In this document: piece after piece, positions 38,443 through 45,622 of the stretch
Position numbering within the stretch: position 1 is the stretch's first letter
How the letters are laid out: each line of letters starts with the position of its first letter
Assembly (NCBI GenBank): GCA_035516175.1
Contig: DATJAO010000036.1
Coordinates: 1-55,951 of the forward strand
DNA length: 55,951 nucleotides
Direction of reading: 5' to 3'
From: DASPSR01 sp035516175
GTDB lineage: Bacteria > Nitrospirota > UBA9217
Translations under genes and position numbers: made by a program
The notes under the pieces: model-generated
Databases searched by the model: none
What the model was told of the DNA's origin: nothing
What the model saw: the letters and a program-made list of their open reading frames with translations, nothing else

Positions 38443-39054
38443 TCACAGCATCACGATCACGCACATCATGGCGATGGACCATATGATGTCCGTGGCCAGC
38501 TGCATGGTGCAGGTGGAATCGAACATGAGGTCAGCACGTGCCGGGAATTCCTCATCCTCAATCCAGAGCGTCAGTATGGCCGGGACCCTTGGAAAGGGAT
38601 AGAGCCTCACGGATGCGTCTCCGAACTTCATAGGCTCTCCGCCAAGGATCGAGCCTCTCTTGAGAAATCCTTCCTTGTCTTTCCCGAACTTCTGAGCCAC
38701 CCTGTCAAGCGGCAAGATGTGCGATCCTTTGGTGAAGATCTCTCCGCCCTTGACGTCCTGAAGTTTCACAAGCCTGCCAGTAAGGGCGATATCTTTTGCG
38801 CTCACCAGATACCAGAGGACCGAGAGATTGAAAAAATAGCTGAGCCTCTTAAGAAGCATCTCACTTCCTGGCGCAGTGCTGGTGATCGTCTTGGTCTCTG
38901 ACGCAACGAAAACATCCATGCCGAGTGACTTCACGATGTATTGTTTCGCTGCACGGTCATAGGACACGGCTGCTGCCCTGCATACGTCGTCCGGGTCCAA
39001 CGTCGCCAGAATCTCCCACGCCTTGTCCTCTCCGGGGTTGTTCGATGCCGCCAT
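38443..39054 (-). CDS. DUF3786 domain protein
   Basis: A 203-aa protein, convergent with greB and separated from it by only 7 nt. Segments LDPDDVCRAAAVSYDRAAK, LVSAKDIALTGRLVKLQD and FPRVPAILTLWIEDEEFPAR fit DUF3786 proteins, often found in anaerobes and sometimes fused to corrinoid or Fe-S modules. No metal-binding cluster is seen here. Start ATG on the minus strand at 39054, with GAGAGGAAGC just upstream. Function unknown. Confidence 0.8.
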   Translation of the reverse strand: MAASNNPGEDKAWEILATLDPDDVCRAAAVSYDRAAKQYIVKSLGMDVFVASETKTITSTAPGSEMLLKRLSYFFNLSVLWYLVSAKDIALTGRLVKLQDVKGGEIFTKGSHILPLDRVAQKFGKDKEGFLKRGSILGGEPMKFGDASVRLYPFPRVPAILTLWIEDEEFPARADLMFDSTCTMQLATDIIWSIAMMCVIVML

Positions 39055-39446
39055 TGCTTCCTCTCAAAAAACCTCACTGCCACTGATATAAGGATAGGCC
39101 CGGATTTAAAAAGACTTCAGAACATCGCGTCAAATATTTTCCGTGTTCAACTGCGTCTATCCGCGGTTGCAATTGTTTTTTCCATAGTATCAGATAATTT
39201 TTATTTTTAAAAGCAGAATTGTGTTCCAAATTTAAACACGCATAATTCATTCATCTTATTCACCAAATTTCTTCAAGAAACAATCATAGTAAGTAATTCC
39301 GAGCCTGTAAAGCAAGGGGTTTCCGCTGTGTTTACCATGCATGAAATCGCCCTCTTTCCTCTCCAGGTGTTCACCTGCGTTTAAATATGAAACGTCGCCA
39401 TTTCTCATCCTGTTGATATTATCTAATAAAAACAATATGATATTGA
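39055..39446. other. AT-rich intergenic region before a sigma-54 promoter
   Basis: About 390 nt with no convincing gene. A minus-strand frame (39256-39489, or a shorter start at 39408) would encode 50-77 residues ending LLYRLGITYYDCFLKKFGE, but it has no good ribosome-binding site and overlaps the promoter at 39447. The region could carry upstream activator sites for an NtrC-type regulator. Confidence 0.35.
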
Positions 39447-39463
39447 TTGGCACTACTATTGCT
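39447..39463 (+). promoter_or_regulatory. Sigma-54 (RpoN) promoter
   Basis: TTGGCAC-N5-TTGCT: an exact match to the -24/-12 consensus (GG at 39449-39450, GC at 39461-39462, 10 nt apart). Transcription would begin near 39475, about 30 nt before the ATG at 39504, which has GGGAGG at an ideal distance. Two sigma-54 activators are encoded at 28783 and 31951. Confidence 0.85.
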
Positions 39464-39503
39464 ATATAGGCTACACAGAAGCAAATCATTTAGGGAGGCA
39501 GTA

Positions 39504-40001
39504 ATGGGAAAGAAGCAACTTCTATTCGTCACCTATCGTGATGAAAATCTTGAGGAGGGTGTTTCTTACGTCGTCGAGCTCGCCAAGGCGATGTATGAGG
39601 ACATCACGCTCCTGCTGGTGCAAAAGAAGAGCAAGCTTGTGGAACAGCTTGGGAATCTGATGACCGCTGTGAGCTTTGCCGGGATCGATGAACACGACAC
39701 GGCTCGACAGATCATGGCAGGTGGTTCTCATGCTGGGCGTGATGGCTGTGAAAAGAAGCTTTCCTCACTCGGGGAGAAATGCAGAAAAGAAGGGATTCAG
39801 TTGAAAGTCTATACCACGGATATGGCCTTGGTTGCGGGCTTACAAACGTTTTTGAAGGAGCATATTGGTATCGACAAGGTCGTCTTGAGCCCTGCGCTGA
39901 CCGAGGCAGGGAACATTACTAGCAGGGACCTGAATAGGCTTGTGCGGACGTCGTCTCGCCCGATCGTGACCATGACTCGGCAGGCGTCCGCCACGGCGTA
40001 A
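39504..40001 (+). CDS. Universal-stress-protein-like protein
   Basis: A 165-aa alpha/beta protein: a first strand KKQLLFVTYRD, a helix, ITLLLVQ, a variable middle, and a closing pattern IDKVVLSPALTEAGNI...RPIVTMTR that resembles the final strand-helix-strand of USP-like Rossmann folds. The ATP-binding G-2x-G-9x-G(S/T) motif is not clear, so nucleotide binding is doubtful. ATG 39504 follows GGGAGGCAGTA, and a sigma-54 promoter lies 41-57 nt upstream, so expression is probably NtrC-type regulated. Its last 65 nt and following sequence are duplicated at 43005-43098. Confidence 0.65.
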   Translation: MGKKQLLFVTYRDENLEEGVSYVVELAKAMYEDITLLLVQKKSKLVEQLGNLMTAVSFAGIDEHDTARQIMAGGSHAGRDGCEKKLSSLGEKCRKEGIQLKVYTTDMALVAGLQTFLKEHIGIDKVVLSPALTEAGNITSRDLNRLVRTSSRPIVTMTRQASATA

Positions 40002-40030
40002 AACGCTCAGCATGTTATTGTGGACAGGGG
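39936..40030 (+). repeat. Direct repeat copy A (3' end of the USP-like gene)
   Basis: The final codons and downstream sequence, including CGTGACCATGACTCGGCAGG and CACGGCGTAAAACGCTCAG, recur with about 85-90 per cent identity by eye at 43005-43098. The copies flank the USP fragment, MFS gene and IS debris. Confidence 0.8.
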
Positions 40031-40083
40031 GTGCGTGATCAGCACGCTCTCGTGCCCCATCCTGATAATGAGGTGGAACATCT

Positions 40084-40368
40084 GTGAGAGGATATAGAAA
40101 GGTGCTTATCGCAGTGGACAGGTCCAAAGAGATCCTGAAGCAGGGCATTAAACTCATCAAGGATGAGAAAACCGGGGTTAAGGTCGTAAAGATCGTTCAG
40201 TCCTGTGAAGGAGACCCGCACCTGCTCGCGATCGGAATTGTAATGGCACCTCGCATGTACCGGGTTCCTAAACCGAAGAGCGTGTACTGGAGTTTTGCGA
40301 GGTCCCCGGGTTTTTTGATTTTTTCACGGTTACAAGAAGTCAAACTTATAATAAAAATGATGATGTGA
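40084..40368 (+). pseudogene. Truncated universal stress protein (N-terminal fragment)
   Basis: GTG 40084 opens GYRKVLIAVDRSKEILKQG, a typical USP first strand and helix, then VKVVKIVQSCEGDPHL. Likeness to the family ends near 40230, and the remaining residues to the stop at 40368 look like unrelated readthrough. The part of the domain that should follow (a LTGIK...EDG segment) is found instead at about 45009-45140, in another USP remnant. The fragment lies between the USP-like gene and the MFS gene and is probably non-functional. Confidence 0.55.
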
Positions 40369-40382
40369 AAGGAGATAAAATA

Positions 40383-41900
40383 ATGAAAAGGTTTTTGCAG
40401 TTTCCCCATCCGTTCTTTTCAGAGCGTCCAACATGGAAATGGTTTATCCTGATAAATGTTCTCATCGGCGCTACCATGTCGGCACTGGACGTGAGCATTG
40501 TAAACGTGGCCATGCCGACGTTGAAGACCGAGTTCAACACCACCATGGCTGTCGTCGAGTGGGTGGCAATGTCGTACATGCTTACGCTTACCATCTTTCT
40601 TCCGTTTTTCGGAAGGCTCGCCGATATTTTCGGCAGGTCCAGGCTCTACAATGCGGGATTCGTAGTCTTTACGGTCGGGTCGCTGTTTTGCGGAATGGCG
40701 ACATCCGCTTCCTACCTTATTGCCGCGCGTGTCCTCCAGGCAGTCGGCGCGGGACTCCTACAGGCGAATTCCGTAGCGCTGATCACGCAGGCGTTCCCCG
40801 GACATGAGCGCGGCAAGGCAATCGGCATCCAGGGCGCTGTCCAGGCGATTGCCATGGCGGTGGGTCCTTTCGTCGGTGGCGTCTTGATAGCGACCATCGG
40901 CTGGCGGGCCGTATTTTACATCAATATCCCGATCGGCATAATCGGCACGGTCGCAGCCTTATTGATCCTCCCTCCCAACCAGAAGGTCGAGAAAAAACAG
41001 ACGATCGACTACCTCGGCACGATATTCTTCGCAGCGGGTCTCGCATTTCTTGTGCTCGTGTTCAATGAAGGAGTGAAACTGGGGTGGGGTTCGACCACCA
41101 TCATCGTCTACTCCCTGCACGCCTGCATCCTGCTCGGCTTGTTTGTGCTTACGGAACTGCGTGTCGAACATCCGCTGATCGACCTGAAGCTCTTTAAGGA
41201 CAGAACGTTCCTTGTCGGCAATTTGACCGGCATGATGTCCTATTATGTTCTGTTTGCCGTTTTGTTCTTGATGCCTTTTTATCTCGAAAAGGTGCTCAAT
41301 TACAGCCCTGCTCTGACGGGCAGCCTGCTCACGCCGATTCCTCTTGCCATGGCCGTCGTTGCTCCGTTCGCTGGCCACGTTTCCGACAAGTACGGTTCGA
41401 GGATCATGACGGCGAGCGGGATGCTGGTGTCGGCGTTAGCCTGCTTTTCACTCATGTTCCTGGGGGTGCATATCCATCTTGTGATGTTAATTGGACAATT
41501 GATACTCCTGGGCATCGGGATGGGCCTGTTCACGCCTCCCAACAACAGCGCGATCATGGGCGCCGCTCCGAAGGACAAGCTGGGCCTGGCAGGCGGAGTT
41601 TTGAACATGATGAGGTCTCTCGGATTGATCCTCGGGGTAGACATTTCTGGCGTTATCTTCACCACGCTGGAGCATAAATATCTAGCCGATAACGGCTATC
41701 CCGCTGTCCAGCACATTTTCCAGGACAGCAGTATCCCGGTAGCAATGAAAGACCACGCCTTCATGCGGGGTTTCATCGTAGTGATCGGGGTGCTCATGGT
41801 CCTGAACTTAATTGCCGCGTTCCTTTCAACAGCGAAAAAAGAGAGAAAGGCCGTGGATGCAGCGGCAGCCATAGCAGCAAAGGAATTCGAAGGCATCTAA
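40383..41900 (+). CDS. MFS drug/solute efflux transporter (DHA2, EmrB/QacA type)
   Basis: A 505-aa transporter with about fourteen membrane helices. It shows the DHA2 hallmarks: LDVSIVNVAMPTLK in TM1, motif A FGRLADIFGRSR, motif C-like GPFVGGVLIATIGWRAVFYINIPIG, and a central helix pair typical of 14-TM exporters. It would export drugs or amphiphiles using the proton gradient. ATG 40383 follows AAAGGAGATAAAATA; the GTG at 40365 is rejected. No EmrA-like adaptor or TetR/MarR regulator is adjacent. Confidence 0.93.
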   Translation: MKRFLQFPHPFFSERPTWKWFILINVLIGATMSALDVSIVNVAMPTLKTEFNTTMAVVEWVAMSYMLTLTIFLPFFGRLADIFGRSRLYNAGFVVFTVGSLFCGMATSASYLIAARVLQAVGAGLLQANSVALITQAFPGHERGKAIGIQGAVQAIAMAVGPFVGGVLIATIGWRAVFYINIPIGIIGTVAALLILPPNQKVEKKQTIDYLGTIFFAAGLAFLVLVFNEGVKLGWGSTTIIVYSLHACILLGLFVLTELRVEHPLIDLKLFKDRTFLVGNLTGMMSYYVLFAVLFLMPFYLEKVLNYSPALTGSLLTPIPLAMAVVAPFAGHVSDKYGSRIMTASGMLVSALACFSLMFLGVHIHLVMLIGQLILLGIGMGLFTPPNNSAIMGAAPKDKLGLAGGVLNMMRSLGLILGVDISGVIFTTLEHKYLADNGYPAVQHIFQDSSIPVAMKDHAFMRGFIVVIGVLMVLNLIAAFLSTAKKERKAVDAAAAIAAKEFEGI

Positions 41901-41922
41901 CCGCTCTGTTGCCGAGTCAGCG

Positions 41923-41954
41923 GATCTACCCCCTGGGAAACCCGGGGGTAGATC
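41923..41954 (+). terminator. Strong hairpin after the MFS gene
   Basis: GATCTACCCCC / GGGGGTAGATC, an 11-bp stem extended inside by GGG/CCC around an AAA loop with one bulged T, 22 nt after the stop. There is no T-run, so termination efficiency is uncertain. Confidence 0.65.
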
Positions 41955-41959
41955 TCTGA

Positions 41960-42092
41960 TGAGGTAGCAATGATTATCCTTATTTAAGTATCGGAAAAGA
42001 AATTCACCGGACGTCACGCGTACGACCGCAGTGGTACAGTATGGTATTTCCTGCCTCTTTTCTGAATGGGATTGATCTTCATATAATGGCTT
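41960..42092 (+). repeat. Diverged copy of the region upstream of the 48673 gene
   Basis: GAGGTAGCAATGATTATCCTT, GACCGCAGTGGTACAGTA, TCTTTTCTGAATGGGATTGA and onward parallel 48541-48677 in the same order (GCAGCAATGATTGTCCTTTT, GACCGCAGAGATACACTA, TCTTTTCTGAGCGGAGTTGA). Likeness ends at the start-codon position near 42092, where IS debris begins; the gene body resumes at 42676. Confidence 0.75.
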
Positions 42093-42234
42093 ATGTATTT
42101 TGGACCGATCCTACCCACGATCCCGGAGCTGTTCGACCTCTCATTCCGATCTAATCCGACCCAACCGCTAAAGTATAAATCTGAGCTGGGTATATTCCAC
42201 AGAGTCGTATATCCTGACTCCTTAAATTTTGATT

Positions 42235-42378
42235 TTTAAACTTTTGCTCTGCCACAGGATCGGCGTTCGCAATAAGGGGACGAGGTTTAATCCGGCGGAA
42301 TCCCAATTGATGGAATAGCCCCTCGCACTGTACAGCGTTCGTATCAACTCCGCAATGAATACCTGACGGAAAGCTTAC
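42235..42378 (-). mobile_element. IS630-family transposase remnant
   Basis: A minus-strand frame encodes VSFPSGIH, then LFHQLGFRRIKPRPL and ANADPVAEQKFK. This matches the winged-helix N-terminal region of IS630-type transposases (SxSGIHxLLxxLGFRRxKPRP..KADPxAQxxFK). Only about 50 codons survive, with extra residues between the two blocks and no DDE domain. Confidence 0.5.
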
Positions 42379-42438
42379 GGAATTCATTGTGGAGGCCTTT
42401 TTCGCAGTAAACGGGTGGCCTCGCAGGCAAAGTACGGG

Positions 42439-42561
42439 CACGATATCCTAGCCGAGCCGACCTTAGCCGATGCGATCCTGGATCGTCTGGTGCGCAAAGC
42501 CTATAAGATCCAACTGAAAGGAGAATCAATGAGAAAGACAAATCAAAAGCTTAACCGTTGA
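42439..42561 (+). mobile_element. IS21-family IstB remnant (C-terminal end)
   Basis: A 40-codon open stretch ending at TGA 42559 encodes PTLADAILDRLVRKAYKIQL and GESMRK, the characteristic C-terminus of IstB, the AAA+ transposition helper of IS21 elements. The rest of istB and all of istA are absent. Together with the IS630 piece it forms the insertion that separates the two halves of the duplicated region. Confidence 0.8.
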
Positions 42562-42675
42562 CAAGTCAAAATCCTTGTGCGATAGTAGCATCAACCCAGT
42601 GTAGAACATCCCTTTAACTGAGGGGTCGGATAACTTTTAACTTTGGAATCAGGAGTAGAATTCATCGGAAACCCG

Positions 42676-42870
42676 ATGATTTGCACAGTCGTAAAAATTG
42701 CCGGATCAGGCATGAGCCAAGTGGACGGCGACAAGGTAGTGGACACCGTCCCAAGAGAAGAGATACGAGAGGCAAGACTGTCCTACGATTCTCTATCCCG
42801 GCACCCTTTCTGCATTTTTTCGCCGGCTTGTCCTAGTCACGACCGGTCTGATCATTTGGAAATATGGATT
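42676..42870 (+). pseudogene. Broken paralogue of the 48673 membrane-protein gene
   Basis: From ATG 42676 the translation VVKIAGSGMSQVDGDKVVDT...VPREEIREARLSYDSLSRHP parallels the gene at 48673 (VKITESGICQVEGDKVVATVPKEEIRRVRLSHDSQSRHP). The frame then shifts around CACCCTTTCTGCATTTTTTC, although nucleotide likeness continues to about GACCGGTCTGAT. The membrane helices and C-terminal part are lost. It is separated from its own upstream copy (41960-42092) by about 580 nt of IS debris. Confidence 0.8.
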
Positions 42871-43004
42871 TATCTGTCTAGAGGCCTTGATCGACAGGGA
42901 CGTCTTTAGAAGATCAGATTATCTTGGACAGCAGGGATATTATAGAGTACAATATACGCCGTATAAGGATCAAACGCGCATACTTTCCAATACCATTACC
43001 TAAC

Positions 43005-43098
43005 AGGCTTGTACCGACGTAACGTCTCGCCCGGTCGTGACCATGACTCGGCAGGCGCCACGGCGTAAAACGCTCAGTCTGTCATTGTGGGCAGATGG
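43005..43098 (+). repeat. Direct repeat copy B (3' end of the USP-like gene)
   Basis: Same sequence as 39936-40030 with a few substitutions and small indels (AGGCTTGTACCGACGTAACG; CATGACTCGGCAGGCGCCAC; GGCGTAAAACGCTCAG). No coding start is attached, so it is a duplicated tail fragment lying ahead of the TauE/SafE gene. Confidence 0.8.
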
Positions 43099-43209
43099 TG
43101 AAACAATCCCGGGTTTCAACAGCGATGAAACGAAGGGGGAATGCATCTTCATCGAATCTCATTGCAATGACATGAATAGAGATAAAAAAAATAAAAAAGG
43201 AGATCAGTA

Positions 43210-44136
43210 ATGTATCTGTATTTACCAGTAGCATTGACCAGCATCAATATCCTTGTCCCCGTTGGACTGGGACTGGCCGTGGGGTTGCTCTCCGGCCTCT
43301 TTGGCGTGGGCGGAGGCTTTCTCATGACGCCGCTTCTGATCATGTTCGGCATCCCGTCGACCGTTGCCGCGGCAACGGATTCCAACCAGATCGTGGCTGC
43401 ATCCACCTCTGGGACCTATGCGCACTGGAAGGTCGGGAATGTTGATTTCAAGATGGGCCTGTACCTCCTCGCCGGTGGGTTTCTTGGCGGGATCGTAGGT
43501 GTCCAGGCGATCAAACTCCTACATGCCATGGGCAACGCCGATTTCGTGATCAAGATGACCTATGTGCTCATGCTCGGCATCGTGGGCGTCTACATGTTCA
43601 TCGAAAGCCTCCAGAGCATGAAGAAAAAGAAGGCGTCCGTTGATGAAAAGGCGGGCAAAGAGAAGGAATCGGCCGTCGGGCGCTTCCTGAAATCCCTGCC
43701 GCTCCAGACCCGGTTCGAGAAATCAGGGATAACCCATTCCGTCTTTGTGCCGATAGTCCTCGGCGCCTTTGTCGGTGTTCTTGCTGCTATCATGGGCGTG
43801 GGTGGTGGGTTTCTGATGGTCCCGATCATGGTGTATATGCTAAGGATGCCGATGCACGTGGTCGTCGGGACGAGTCTGTTCCAGATACTGTTTACCTGCA
43901 TCGAGGTCACGTTCCTCCAGGCATACACGAACCATAGTGTTGATTTCATCCTTGCGGTGCTGCTCCTCTTGGGCTCAACGATCGGGGCGCAGGTAGGCGC
44001 GGTTTTCGGAAGGAAACTCAAGGCCGATCAGCTTAAAATATTGCTCGCCGGGATCGTGCTCGCGGTGACTGTAAAGATCATCTTCGAACTGACCCTCACA
44101 CCGTCATTACTCATTTCACAAGCAGGGGGACACTAA
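43210..44136 (+). CDS. TauE/SafE-family sulfite/organosulfur exporter-like permease
   Basis: A 308-aa permease with about eight membrane helices in two homologous halves, each with the family glycine motif: FGVGGGFLMTP at about 31-41 and MGVGGGFLMVP at about 195-205. A basic cytoplasmic loop (KKKKASVDEKAGKEKE) separates them. TauE/SafE proteins move sulfite, sulfoacetate or related anions. ATG 43210 follows AAAGGAGATCAGTA. It overlaps the next gene by one base (TAATG), a conserved pairing with TIGR02186 proteins. Confidence 0.92.
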   Translation: MYLYLPVALTSINILVPVGLGLAVGLLSGLFGVGGGFLMTPLLIMFGIPSTVAAATDSNQIVAASTSGTYAHWKVGNVDFKMGLYLLAGGFLGGIVGVQAIKLLHAMGNADFVIKMTYVLMLGIVGVYMFIESLQSMKKKKASVDEKAGKEKESAVGRFLKSLPLQTRFEKSGITHSVFVPIVLGAFVGVLAAIMGVGGGFLMVPIMVYMLRMPMHVVVGTSLFQILFTCIEVTFLQAYTNHSVDFILAVLLLLGSTIGAQVGAVFGRKLKADQLKILLAGIVLAVTVKIIFELTLTPSLLISQAGGH

Positions 44137-44939
44137 TGAAAAAAATGAGAGTGCGGATTGCCGATTGGGGAATCGCGATGATAACCGCGTTGGCCTTCAT
44201 TTTCATCCTTGTCTTCACTGGCAGTGCTTCCGCCATGCTGACGGCCAGGGCGAACCATGACCATATAACCATCGACTTCTTCTATCACGGCAGCACGGTG
44301 AGCGTTCGTGGAGAGTCGGATCCCAACGTTGATCTGGTAATCAAGATAACCGCCCCAGAAGAGCACCAAGTCCTGAAGCAGAAGGGGAAGGTCGGCGGTC
44401 TTTTGTGGATGAATGTGGGGCAGCTCAAATTCGAACACACGCCGAATTTCTATGCCGTCTATAGCACGAGGAAACTCGATGAGATGCTGGACAGGGAAGA
44501 GATGGAAAAGTATGTGATAGGATATCCAGCGCTTGAAAAACATGTCTCGGTAACGCCGGCCGCAAATGAGGAGGAGAAGACCAAGTGGTTCAATGAGTTC
44601 GTTAAGTTCAAGGAAGCGTCAAACGTATATGTATCCTCCTTCGGGAAGATATCGACGGTAGCGAGGGCCGATGGTAGGCAGGAGTATTCCATTCTAACCG
44701 ACTGGCCCTACCAGGCAGCACCGGGCGATTACCTAGTGACGGTCTATGCCGTGAATAACGGAAAGGTCGTTGAGCAGGCCGAAGCGAAGGTAAATGTCGA
44801 GCAGGCCGGCCTCGTCAAGACGCTTTCGACTATGGCCAAGAACAGCGCGGCGCTTTACGGTATTCTTTCGATCGGTATCGCGCTCGGCGCGGGCTTCGGT
44901 GTCGGCTTGGTGTTTAGGAAAGGCGGAGGTTCTCACTAA
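44136..44939 (+). CDS. TIGR02186 (Alph_Pro_TM) membrane protein
   Basis: A 267-aa protein with an N-terminal signal/anchor helix ending near GSASA|ML, a beta-rich periplasmic domain (DHITIDFFYHGSTVSVRGES, DLVIKITAPEE), a helical middle and a C-terminal membrane anchor (about 235-262). It matches the TIGR02186/PF09608 family, which is usually encoded next to TauE/SafE permeases, as here (1-nt overlap). It probably works with that permease; the mechanism is unknown. Confidence 0.85.
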   Translation: MKKMRVRIADWGIAMITALAFIFILVFTGSASAMLTARANHDHITIDFFYHGSTVSVRGESDPNVDLVIKITAPEEHQVLKQKGKVGGLLWMNVGQLKFEHTPNFYAVYSTRKLDEMLDREEMEKYVIGYPALEKHVSVTPAANEEEKTKWFNEFVKFKEASNVYVSSFGKISTVARADGRQEYSILTDWPYQAAPGDYLVTVYAVNNGKVVEQAEAKVNVEQAGLVKTLSTMAKNSAALYGILSIGIALGAGFGVGLVFRKGGGSH

Positions 44940-45160
44940 TGTACGGCTCAATTGTTGTCGGATACGTTGAGTCATTGTCGCCGTGAATGTGGTCAGCCTT
45001 TTGACGAAGAATTCAACCTGACTGGCATTAAGAGCCTTCACGATGTTCTGGAAGACGGGCGGCCTAGGGCCGTTTCCTTTGTCAATGAGGTTGCTGAGGC
45101 CGAAGGCGCATTGGTCAAGATGAGGTTTGAGGCCTGCGACGTGTCAAGGCGAGTGCTTTG
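44939..45160 (+). pseudogene. Universal stress protein remnant
   Basis: An ATG overlapping the previous stop (TAATG) opens MYGSIVVGYVESLSP and stops at 44984, resembling a USP first strand. In another frame, 45009-45160 encodes NLTGIKSLHDVLEDGRPRAV and then EVAEAEGALVKMRFEACDV, like the middle of a USP domain. The segment is the part missing from the USP N-terminal fragment at 40084. There is no intact ATP-binding motif, so it is interpreted as decayed. Confidence 0.45.
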
Positions 45161-45211
45161 CTCGCAAGGGCACCTTAAAAAAGCAATGATTTTCTAGGTT
45201 TAGCACGGACA

Positions 45212-45375
45212 ATGCATCCGATCCTAATCCTGTTAATCGTATAGATCATCGTCGGCCCAGGGAAGTTCCCAGATTTGGCCCAGGCCTCGGCAAGAGCATC
45301 GAGGGATTCAAAAAAACGATAAAAGAGGGGCAGGGCGACCCGGCAATGGAAAAGAAAGAAGAAAAGAAAGCGTAA
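45212..45375 (+). pseudogene. tatA: Decayed TatA/E twin-arginine translocase subunit
   Basis: ATG 45212 begins PILILLIV, then an in-frame TAG interrupts the single TM helix, followed by IIVGPGKFPDLAQ. One base later the frame shifts, and the amphipathic helix and tail continue as GLGKSIEGFKKTIKEGQGDP and a Lys/Glu-rich end, stopping at 45373. The rebuilt product is a normal TatA of about 54 residues. One nonsense change and one single-base deletion (CAGGCCTC where CAGGGCCTC is expected) disable it. No tatC is nearby. Confidence 0.8.
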
Positions 45376-45447
45376 TCCGCACGGGCGGAACAGTTCGGAG
45401 AAACAGCGTATCAAGAAACGACGTCCTCATGCACCATCGAATGATTA

Positions 45448-45470
45448 CGAGAGCAAACAGTTTGCTCTCG
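45448..45470. terminator. Perfect short hairpin without T-run
   Basis: CGAGAGCAAA / TTTGCTCTCG, a perfect 10-bp stem with a 3-nt loop, between the tatA remnant and the promoter of the MshEN-DUF202 operon. No T-run on either side; it could be a protein-binding palindrome instead. Confidence 0.4.
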
Positions 45471-45565
45471 ACGGAACATGAATTCGGACAGGCAACCTGC
45501 TACGCGCTGGCAATAGACCTCGCAAACATCATCCCCCGATTCTCCTGACACGCCGGACAGAATTC

Positions 45566-45594
45566 TTTACAAAAACGTTTCTCTACCGTATTAT
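45566..45594 (+). promoter_or_regulatory. Sigma-70-type promoter of the MshEN-DUF202 operon
   Basis: TTTACA (45566-45571), a 17-nt spacer, TATTAT (45589-45594): five of six matches in each box at ideal spacing. The start near 45601 leaves a leader of about 22 nt before ATG 45623. Confidence 0.75.
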
Positions 45595-45622
45595 AGTATG
45601 GTAAATCCAATGGGATATTTCT

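Noticed and set aside
39256..39489. Minus-strand 77-codon frame
   Set aside because: It overlaps the sigma-54 promoter, has no ribosome-binding site and no family likeness.
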